Source: Prevotella sp. (GTDB taxonomy: Bacteria; Bacteroidota; Bacteroidia; Bacteroidales; Bacteroidaceae). Taken from it: a DNA stretch of 5,853 bases. Position numbers and translations under genes: made by a program. The notes beneath the pieces are model-generated. The model was given only the letters and a program-made list of their open reading frames with translations. It was not told the DNA's origin and did no database searches. The stretch covers positions 1 through 5,853 of the forward strand of contig JAJQAR010000172.1 of assembly GCA_021203705.1 (NCBI GenBank), read 5' to 3'. Positions 1-5,853 of this stretch are shown piece by piece; positions within the stretch are counted from its first letter, which is position 1; every line of letters starts with the position of its first letter.

Positions 1-3000
1 TCCAAATACAGCCAGTTGCCACTATGATTCTTCACTTTCGGGTATTTCGGCTCCCAATAATTAATATAGTTATTCATCTCTCCATTACCCACATAATAGT
101 TCACAATTGCGTATGCGCCCCACGACGTGTGTCCCGAATTGAAGGTATATCCAAGTGGTGTCGTTTTCGCAGTTCCAAGTGGGTTGTAATCAAATGAGCC
201 ATCGAAAAATGCATAACTGCAGTTGTTCCACTTCAATGGGAATGGATATGCAAACCTCTCTCCATGGGCACTTGACGAATTTCCTGCCGCATTGTTGAAT
301 ACCGTCATTGAATTCAAATCGCTGTCTCCATATCCGCCATAGTCAAAGTCAAGCGACGTTATCAACGTGTAGTTGTTTTCCAAATACGACGGTGAACGGT
401 ATGTCATGTCGTTCCACCACATCTTGTTCCATGTCGTTTCTCCAAGCTCGTCCTTTTCATCCAATGCTGCCAACTGTGCCTCCGTCAATGGTATACTCTC
501 ATACTTGAAAGTCAGCTTGAACCTCGCTATATTATATGTCGTACCATTTACGGTCTTTGTCACAAGGATTGTCGCCGTACTGCCATCCTCAACACTCCAT
601 TGATATACGCCAGAATTACTGTCATCACTCGCATAATCACTACTGTACTTATAGAACTGTATCACACGCACATCACCCGAAAGGGAACGGGTACTGCTTA
701 ATATTGCCAAGCCATTGTCCTTTCCACTCGCAAACGCTACATCCAATGTCTCCTCGCCCGTTTCTCCCGGTATCGCATACGACCGCGCCTCCTTCGATAA
801 TGCCACTACCTCATCGTTGTTGTAATTCTGAGATATTCGCTGACTCGGCATGTTTATCTCATATTCCTCAAGATATTTCTTGCCATCGGCATCCGTACCT
901 CCCTGATATTCCGGCTCTTTCAACATCGACCAATAGTGCTGGAACTGCTCCGGCAACCCTGACGACATTGTCGTACTTGCAGAGTCAACTCCTACAATAT
1001 AGAACAATGCGCGTATTTCCAATGTCGGCTCATAATATGTGCTGTTATCACCGAATGTGGGGAGGGTTCTCACCGACGTATTCGTACCTGGCACATAGCT
1101 GTCTGTCGTTTCATCTGTATAATAGAAATCGGTGTAGTTCGACATATCACACGCCAAGGCATAGTAGCTGTTGTCCATTCCCTCGAAATTCTCCAAGTTC
1201 CTGCTCCCTATATATGTGTTGAACTCGTTATCCGTCGGATAATAGAAGGTTATCTTTCCTAAAACATGTTTCTGGGCATCAGTTGTGTTGGAGGTATATT
1301 TATTCAGCCAACCGCTCACATAACCATTCTCAAATGCCCACGCTTCATCAGTACTATTATATTTTGTCAACAGGTCATATATCTGACTGCCGTCACGTTT
1401 CTCAAATTCTTCGCCTACATAGAAATTCTTGTCGTTCTGGTAATTGAACCAACGATAATAATTGTCCATGGATAACTGAAGCGTACCGTATGCGGTGAAT
1501 TTGTTCGGCACTTCTATGTCTATGCTCGTTCCTTTTGTCAGATATATAGTATCTACATAGATGTGGGCCGACTGCAACTCCACTCCGTTGGCTATCGTTT
1601 CCATCGGATTGTCATCATCGAAACTGTCCTCAAACTCCTGCTGACCCCTTATATTCTTCTGATACCATCTCGCCGCCTTGTGCTTTATCGACACATCCTT
1701 TATGGATGAGCCGTTATATGTCAGATTATATCCGCTTCGTGTGTCTGTATCAACCGTTGTCCCGGTGGCGAATGTTGTCGTATTGGTGTACTGCGTTCCT
1801 ATCAAGGATGCGAATATACTCAACTTGTCATCCGTTATCGTCTCAGCGTTCACGCTGCTGTCATCTGATGATGTTGACAGGTGCACTATTATCATATATG
1901 TGCTGCCTGCTGAGACATCGGCGTTGAAGTCGGCTGACAAATCGGTTGAATTCTTAAACAAGAGCCCATCCAGAGCGTAATTATACCCCGCCTCGCTTGA
2001 GTCGTATTCATCATTATTTCCTAAATAACAGTAGAACTCCACGCCAGGGTTTTTCGTCGTAACAGTTGTGGTCGGATCTGTAGTCGTTGCTGACGACGCC
2101 ACCCTGTTCATCGTACTTGCCGTCGCTAAGGTCGCCGTCTTCCTTACGTAACTTAAATCTACAATGGAACTCTTTAACGCATTCACTGCCGTTGCCCCAC
2201 TGCTTACGCTTGCATCGTATTTGTCCTTGTTGATAAGGATAAAGTCCAAACTTTGCTTGTCTGTACTGCTCTCTGTATAATCATTTGGATTTAACCCGAA
2301 ACAAGTCATCATTGTACCATAGTCTATATCTACACGCATTGGCGTATAGGTATTTGAAAGCACATCCTCTATTGGCGTTATCCTCACGTCAAATGTCGGG
2401 TCTTTCTTATATACCTTCAACTCGTCAAAATAATATCCGCCTTGATTTGCCAAACTGTTGTTCGTTACCTTAATGGCAAAATGGTCGTACTGGTCTAAGT
2501 CGGTACTTCCTCCCTTTATCGTATATGAGAAGAATACCTGATACCATTCATTTGTGCCTGAACCCTTACCCGTTATGGATGCATCCAGACTGCTTTCTGA
2601 TGATAATGCCACACTTCCATTCGTGCTCTCTATCTGTCCCGAATTTACACTGTATATCGGAATTTCCGTACCATCGCTTTTTACTCCCATCAAAGCTAAC
2701 ACCACTGACGCATCTGGATTATTCCGGCTTGCATTAGCATTCCTCATCCATGCAGTAACGAATATCTCCGTTCCCTCTGCCAGATCGGTTTTCTCAAATG
2801 GCAGCTCCGCTATCGTTGACGGCTTGTCTGTCGGATTTACATACAGCCAGTTGCCTGTATGTGTCTTCACGTTCTTATATTTCGGCTCCCATTGGGTTAT
2901 AGAACCCTTGTTCTCCAAATTACCCACATAATAGTTCACTATGCCGTATGTGTTCCACAGCATACTGCCTGTATGGTATGTATATGAACCTGTTGCGGTT

Positions 3001-5853
3001 ACAGTACTGCTGCCCAACGGATTGATATCCAAAGAACCATCGTAGAACGCGACACTGCTGCTGCTCCAGTCCATCGGGAACGGATAGTTGAACCTCTCGC
3101 CATGTCTTGACCCGAATACATTACTACTGTTCACATTATTGTCGTCATATCCACTGTTGCTATAATCGAAATCCAACGAGGCTACCAAATCACAATTTCC
3201 TAAATAGGTGGCGCCACGCTCTCCTAAGTCATTCCACCACATCGAATCCCATGTAGGTGTTCCACTCTGCTGCTTGTCCAATGCGTCAACCTGCGCCTCC
3301 GTCAATGCTATGCTCTCTTTCTTGAACGTCAGCTTGTACCTCGCTATGTTGTATGTCGTGCCTCCTACTTCCTTCGTTACAAGTATCGTTGCCGTACTGC
3401 CATCATCGACGCTCCATTGTGAGCCTGATGTTCCTTTATAGAACTGTATCACCCTGTCTGTTCCTGATAACGTACTTGTTCCTGTTGCTATTGACAGCCC
3501 ATTGCTATTGTCATCGCTCGCAAACTCCACTTTCAATGTCTCACTGCCACTCTGACCTGGAATGCCATACGCCTGGGCATCCTTCGACAGCATTACAAGC
3601 TCGTCGTTTTTGGTGTTTCCTGAAAGCCTCTGACTTGGGAATGTTATCTCATGCTCCTCAAGGTATTTCGTGCTTGTTCCATAGCCACCGCCTTGATAGG
3701 CAGAATTGTTCAGCATCGACCAATAGTGCTGGAACTGCTCTGGTAAATCATCAGGCATGTCCGTATCGTCTTCATTTTCATTGACACCCACGATATAGAA
3801 CAATACCCGTTCCTGCAATGTCGGCTCGCAATAGTTATTAGTTGCGCTGAAATCCGATTTATTTCCTGCCGTGAATGTTGTAGCAAAGTCTGTGTAATTT
3901 GACAAGTCACATGCCACGGCATAGTAACTGTTATCCTGACCTTCGAAATTCTCTATGTTCCTGCTCTCGATATATGTGATATATTCATCATCGGTAGGAT
4001 AATAGAACGTTACCTTCCTCAACGTATTTGTTTTTTCTGTGTTATCAGTGCCTGACGTGTTTGTAGAAGATGTATTCAACAGACCACTTACATAGCCGTT
4101 GCTGAATACCCATGCTTTATAACTGTCGTCGCTTCCTATTGTCAACAGGTCATCATGGTTAAAGCCGTTTCCTACATAGAAATTCTGGTCATTCAGATAG
4201 TTGAACCAACGGTAGTAGTTGTTCATCGAGACATCCGCCATATCGTCACTGTCGCTGTTCGGTATCATCAGCTCCATACTACTGCCCTTCCTCATGTATA
4301 TCGTATCTACATACGTATGGGTTGCCTGTATCTCCGTCTCATTTGCAAGCGTAACCATCGAATTACTACTGTCAAAATCATCATCCGATGCTCGCTGACT
4401 GACAATATTATTTTGATACCATCTCCCTGCCTTGTGCGCTACCAACGCCTCCGTTATAACATCATTTGAATAGCTCGTCTGATACCCATCTCGTGTATCT
4501 TCGATTTTTAAACCAGCGAATACCGTGTCTGCGGTATATTGTGTCTCTACAAGTCCTGCGAATGTTGCTGCCAACTTTTCTGACGATATTGTCTCGGCAT
4601 TCACGCTGCTGTCATCATCTGATGATAACAGGTTGACCAACAACAGATAGGTGCTGTCTGCGGAGACATTGGCGTTGAAGTCTGCCGACAACATACTTGT
4701 CCCGCTTTCGCTCTCCCTTGTCATCAAAAATCCTTCCATCGGGAAATTATAACCCTCTATTGTCGCATCGTATTCGCTGTTGTTATCGTAATGGCAATAG
4801 AACTTCACTCCTGGATTTTGTGTCGTTACAACGGTCTTTGACGCTGCTACACTTGTCGTACTTGCCGTGGCAACGGAACTGTCCTTTAAATAACTGATAT
4901 CCACAATGGAGTTGCTCAACGCCTCTGCTGCCGTCGCTCCTCCACCTATGCTTGCCTCATATTTATCCTTGTTGATAAGAATAAAGTCCAAACTGTGTGT
5001 GTCTGTGCTGCTCTCCGTGTAATCAATAGGGTCTAATCCTAAGCAGTCCATCAAATCTGCATAGTTGATGTCCAACCTCATCGGCGTGTCTGCTCCACTA
5101 CGTACTTCATCTATCGGGGTTATCGTTACCTCGAATGTCGGATTACTCTCATACACCTTCAACTCGTCGAAATAGTAACCGCCGCCTTGTGCCCCAGAAC
5201 AACTGTTGTTTACCCTGATCGTAAACTTAGTATAGTTCTCTGCATCTTCCTCTTTCAACTCGTATGTGAAGAACACCTGATACCACTCATTAGTACCTGT
5301 GCCCTTACCTAAAACAGATTCTGACAAATCACTTTCAGAACTCAATGCCACACTTCCATTCGTGCTCTCTATCTGACCTGAATTTGACCTGTGTATCGGC
5401 TCTTCCGTTCCATCGGCTTTCACTCCATACAAGGTGAACAATACCGACGCATCATAATCCGTCCTGCTTACATTTGCGTTCCTCATCCATGCTGACACAA
5501 GCAACTTGGAACCCATTGCCAAATCGCCTTTCTCAAATGTCAGTTCGGCTATCTCTGCCGGTCTGTCTGTCGGGTTTATATACAGCCAGTTCCCCTCATG
5601 TTTTTTCACTTCCTTGCAAGTCGGCTCCCATGGCGATATATCATCATCATCCTTATTCTCCAAATTCCCCACATAATAGTTCACAATGCCATACGTATTC
5701 CATGACATATTGCCCGTATGATAGGTGTAAGAATCTACACCTGTTTCTGTAGCACTGCCCTTCGGATTTATATCCAATGAACCATCATAGAAAGCAAGAC
5801 CGTTGATGTCCCACTTCATTGGGAACGGATAGTTGAACCGCTCGCCATTGTCG
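1..5853 (-). CDS. Giant tandem-repeat protein, probably exported or surface-located; internal fragment, open at both ends
   Basis: Reading the minus strand from 5852 down to 3 gives 1950 consecutive sense codons without a stop; the start codon and the stop codon both lie outside, so the full protein exceeds 1950 residues. It is rich in Asn, Asp, Ser, Thr, Gly and Tyr, with alternating hydrophobic/polar beta-strand patterns and few long helical stretches. I saw no hydrophobic membrane-spanning segment. Window residues 1-883, 884-1823 and 1824-1950 are three successive copies (the first and last incomplete) of one unit of about 915-946 residues. Conserved landmarks recur in order: GERF-YPFP, NYYVGN, NWLY, YYFDELKVY, SLDFILINKDKY, YVDTIY, YYRWFNY, FYYPTD, QFQHYWSML and DGSTATILVTK. 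Segment 1 resembles jelly-roll carbohydrate-binding modules; I recognise no catalytic motif. Such architecture fits a large extracellular adhesin or glycan-binding protein of Bacteroidota, but that role is inferred. Internal ATG codons are not credible starts, because the conserved repeat continues through them. No ribosome binding site or regulatory signal can be assigned inside the window. Confidence 0.94.
3..383 (-). repeat. Protein repeat unit C (window residues 1824-1950, first part only)
   Basis: A third copy begins right after unit B and runs off the low-coordinate edge. Visible landmarks are LITSLDFDYGG (LVASLDFDY in unit B), AHGERFAYPFPLKW (GERFNYPFPM in units A and B), FFDGSFDYNPLG (FYDGSLDINP in A and B), AIVNYYVGNGE, YWEPKYPKV and NWLYL at the edge. 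The landmarks stay in order and in frame, 2838 bases from the GERF block of unit B. The copy is visibly more diverged than A and B are from each other: AYPFPLKW for NYPFPM-W, an extra Cys in WNNCSYAFF, and no NLEN after NYYVGN. It shows that the array has at least three members. Whether unit C is complete, or a terminal truncated copy, cannot be seen. Confidence 0.88.
3..383 (-). other. Unit C segment 1: N-terminal part of a third jelly-roll-like domain (partial)
   Basis: Window residues 1824-1950, equivalent to the first half of segment 1. It shows SLDFDYGGYGDSDLN, AHGERFAYPFPLKW, CSYAFFDGSFDYNP, IVNYYVGN and ends in GNWLYL. The part with the diagnostic AWMRN, WYQV and YYFDEL strands lies beyond the window edge, so its assignment rests on homology to units A and B. 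Confidence 0.5.
924..950 (-). repeat. 27-bp identical patch encoding EQFQHYWSM, unit B copy
   Basis: Partner of 3714-3740, offset 2790 bases (930 codons). Marks the start of segment 4 in unit B. Confidence 0.85.
2224..2252 (-). repeat. 29-bp near-identical patch encoding SLDFILINKD, unit B copy
   Basis: Partner of 4966-4994, offset 2742 bases (914 codons), 28 of 29 bases equal. Confidence 0.8.
2409..3203 (-). other. Unit B segment 1: jelly-roll, carbohydrate-binding-module-like domain (complete)
   Basis: Window residues 884-1148, showing the whole segment: LVASLDFDYSN as first strand, an Asn/Ser-rich loop (VNSSNVFGSRH), GERFNYPFPMDW, VAFYDGSLDINPLG, TYHTGSMLWNTYGIVNYYVG, QWEPKYKNVKTHTGNWLYVN, IFVTAWMRNANASR, NSGQIESTNGSVALSSES, NEWYQVFFSYTIK, FAIKVTNNS and QGGYYFDELKVY. 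The order of elements (opening strand with Asp, a W-L-Y strand, an 'xxAWMRN' strand, a WYQV strand, the final YYFDEL strand) is what I would expect of a galactose-binding-like or carbohydrate-binding fold. The length of about 265 residues exceeds a typical single module of 130-180, so the first ~100 residues may be a separate subdomain or an elaboration. Ligand binding is inference. Confidence 0.55.
2605..2636 (-). repeat. 32-bp identical patch, unit B copy
   Basis: Partner of 5344-5375, offset 2739 bases (913 codons). It lies in segment 1 between the AWMRN strand and the WYQV strand. Confidence 0.85.
3714..3740 (-). repeat. 27-bp identical patch encoding EQFQHYWSM, unit A copy
   Basis: Identical to 924-950 in unit B. 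It marks the start of segment 4; the conserved protein block is PEQFQHYWSML, with the flanking Pro and Leu codons differing synonymously between the copies. Confidence 0.85.
4966..4994 (-). repeat. 29-bp near-identical patch encoding SLDFILINKD, unit A copy
   Basis: Matches 2224-2252 in unit B with one mismatch (4980 against 2238, a synonymous difference in an Ile codon). It encodes the core of the conserved SLDFILINKDKY block in segment 2. Confidence 0.8.
5151..5852 (-). other. Unit A segment 1: jelly-roll, carbohydrate-binding-module-like domain (partial)
   Basis: Window residues 1-234. The closing portion has the pattern typical of beta-jelly-roll carbohydrate-binding modules: NWLYINPTD, then a SAWMRNAN strand, then NEWYQVFFTYEL, then FTIRVNNS, then GGGYYFDELKVYE. 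In such modules the last strand often reads 'fyiDdi.v' after a Gly-rich turn, and aromatic residues on a concave face bind sugars. That family trait is established; applying it here rests on pattern alone. The first part (GERFNYPFPM, AFYDGSLDINP, GIVNYYVGNLEN) is Tyr/Asn-rich. It carries a run of four Asp codons at 5651-5640 that unit B lacks. No catalytic residues are recognised. It could equally be a purely structural beta-sandwich of an adhesin stalk. Confidence 0.55.
5344..5375 (-). repeat. 32-bp identical patch, unit A copy
   Basis: Exactly identical over 32 bases to 2605-2636 in unit B. It encodes QIESTNGSVA plus two bases of the next Leu codon. Flanking residues are also conserved in protein but use different synonymous codons, so identity stops sharply at both ends. 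Confidence 0.85.

Larger units (their letters stand above)
384..3203 (-). repeat. Protein repeat unit B (window residues 884-1823, complete, 940 residues)
   Basis: This is the only full-length unit visible. Segment 1 is 3203-2409 (265 residues), ending in GGYYFDELKVY. Segment 2 is 2408-1764 (215 residues): it starts KKDPTFDVRITPIEDV, then SLDFILINKDKYDASV, a Ser/Thr-rich linker (around 2145-2050, with SSATTTDPTTTVTTKNPGV), VEFYCYLG and STYMIIVHLSTSSDDSS. Segment 3 is 1763-984 (260 residues): ARWYQKN, YVDTIYLTKGTSIDIEVP, NYYRWFNYQNDKNFYVG, NGYVSGWLN, FYYPTDNEF, NFEGMDNSYYALACDMSNY and ALFYIVGVD. Segment 4 is 983-384 (200 residues): PEQFQHYWSML, KKYLEEYEINMPSQRI, VIQFYK, WSVEDGSTATILVTK, YNIARFKLTF, LTEAQ and MWWNDM. 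Relative to unit A it carries an insertion of about 10 residues at 651-604 (after VIQFYK) and a longer Thr/Asp-rich loop near 1124-1060. In the segment 1 region aligned by eye, identity to unit A is about two thirds. Confidence 0.92.
3204..5852 (-). repeat. Protein repeat unit A (window residues 1-883, N-terminal edge cut by the window)
   Basis: By comparison with unit B, roughly 35 N-terminal residues are missing beyond the window edge. Segment 1 is 5852-5151 and ends in GGGYYFDELKVY. Segment 2 is 5150-4512 (213 residues): it starts NPTFEVTITPIDEV, contains SLDFILINKDKY, a Ser/Thr/Ala-rich stretch (SSVATASTTSVAASKTVV), NPGVKFYC and a SADSTYLLLVNLLSSDDDSS strand region. Segment 3 is 4511-3780 (244 residues): GRWYQ, YVDTIYMRKGSSMEL, NNYYRWFNYLNDQNFYVG, NGYVSGLLN, FYYPTDDEY, NFEGQDNSYYAVACDLSNY and VLFYIVGV. 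Segment 4 is 3779-3204 (192 residues): PEQFQHYWSML, KYLEEHEITFPSQRL, VIQFYKGTSGSQWSVDDG, STATILVTKEVGGTTYNIAR, YKLTF, then LTEAQ, a MWWND motif and ATY leading into unit B. Segment boundaries are my reading of motif spacing and are approximate. The alignment to unit B is strong and in phase, so the repeat itself is secure. Confidence 0.9.

Noticed and set aside
373..603. Plus-strand frame whose product resembles that of 3208-3441, looking like a pair of paralogous small genes
   Set aside because: The similarity (shared IVAVLPSSTLH and LYVVP) arises because both are antisense to the same part of segment 4 in units B and A. The sense-strand repeat fully explains it.
536..1222. Plus-strand open frame of 228 residues, the longest on that strand
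   Set aside because: It lies wholly antisense to the conserved repeat frame. Its product is a low-complexity His/Ser/Pro/Cys/Tyr-rich sequence with no recognisable domain, and I see no credible ribosome binding site. It is a shadow of the minus-strand codon usage.
1741..1980. Acidic motifs such as DSFDDDNP and SSDDDSS as calcium-binding repeats
   Set aside because: None follows the DxDxDG spacing of EF-hand-like or thrombospondin type 3 calcium loops. They look like acidic surface loops, so no metal-binding claim is made.
2554..2931. Plus-strand frame of 125 residues with a hydrophobic look, a possible small membrane protein
   Set aside because: It is antisense to segment 1 of unit B, whose codons show clear conservation with unit A; no independent coding evidence.
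3353..3784. Plus-strand frame of 143 residues
   Set aside because: Antisense to segment 4 of unit A, with an atypical His/Ser/Cys-rich composition and no recognisable motif.
3710..3922. Minus-strand frame of 70 residues out of phase with the long frame
   Set aside because: It overlaps the NFEG-DNSYYA and QFQHYWSML blocks, which are conserved in the long frame; an out-of-phase overlap by chance.
1..5853. CRISPR array or mobile-element direct repeats
   Set aside because: The direct repeats are about 2.8 kb apart, in phase with the coding frame, of graded similarity, and encode the same protein blocks. There are no short regular spacers, terminal inverted repeats or transposase motifs.
1..5853. 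Internal promoter, terminator, tRNA or rRNA
   Set aside because: The reading frame is continuous throughout, leaving no intergenic space, and I saw no tRNA-like or rRNA-like sequence. AT-rich patches are explained by Asn/Lys/Tyr/Ile codons.

Overview
The whole window lies inside one giant protein-coding gene on the minus strand. Read from the high-coordinate end downward, the frame whose codons occupy positions 3k to 3k+2 stays open from 5852 to 3, which is 1950 codons with no stop. Neither the true start nor the true stop is in the window, so the gene extends beyond both edges. No other gene, RNA, promoter, terminator, mobile element or CRISPR array is supported.

The product is built from very large tandem units of about 915-946 residues (2.74-2.84 kb of DNA), N- to C-terminal from high to low coordinates. 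Unit A is 5852-3204 and lacks roughly its first 35 residues. Unit B is 3203-384 and complete at 940 residues. Unit C is 383-3, of which only the first 127 residues are visible. Each unit has four segments in the same order: (1) a jelly-roll, carbohydrate-binding-module-like segment ending in YYFDELKVY; (2) a segment with SLDFILINKDKY, a Ser/Thr/Ala-rich stretch and a conserved FYC; (3) a segment with YVDTIY, NYYRWFNY, FYYPTD and NFEG-DNSYYA-ACD-SNYTDF; (4) a segment with PEQFQHYWSML, a beta-rich DGSTATILVTK region and a closing LTEAQ before the next unit. All length differences between units that I measured are multiples of three. Identical residues are often encoded by different synonymous codons, so the repeats look like translated protein under selection.

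The sequence suggests a bacterium, most plausibly of the Bacteroidota (Bacteroidales/Prevotella-like). The reasons are mid-40s percent GC in the lines I counted, frequent ATA, AGG, TTG and ACG codons, and a huge Asn/Asp/Ser/Thr/Tyr-rich, beta-rich repetitive protein typical of their secreted or surface proteins. This is inference. I do not recognise a named family for the complete unit, and the terminal regions that would show export (signal peptide, type IX sorting domain or lipobox) are outside the window. My working reading is an exported or surface-anchored giant adhesin or glycan-binding protein; its function is unproven.
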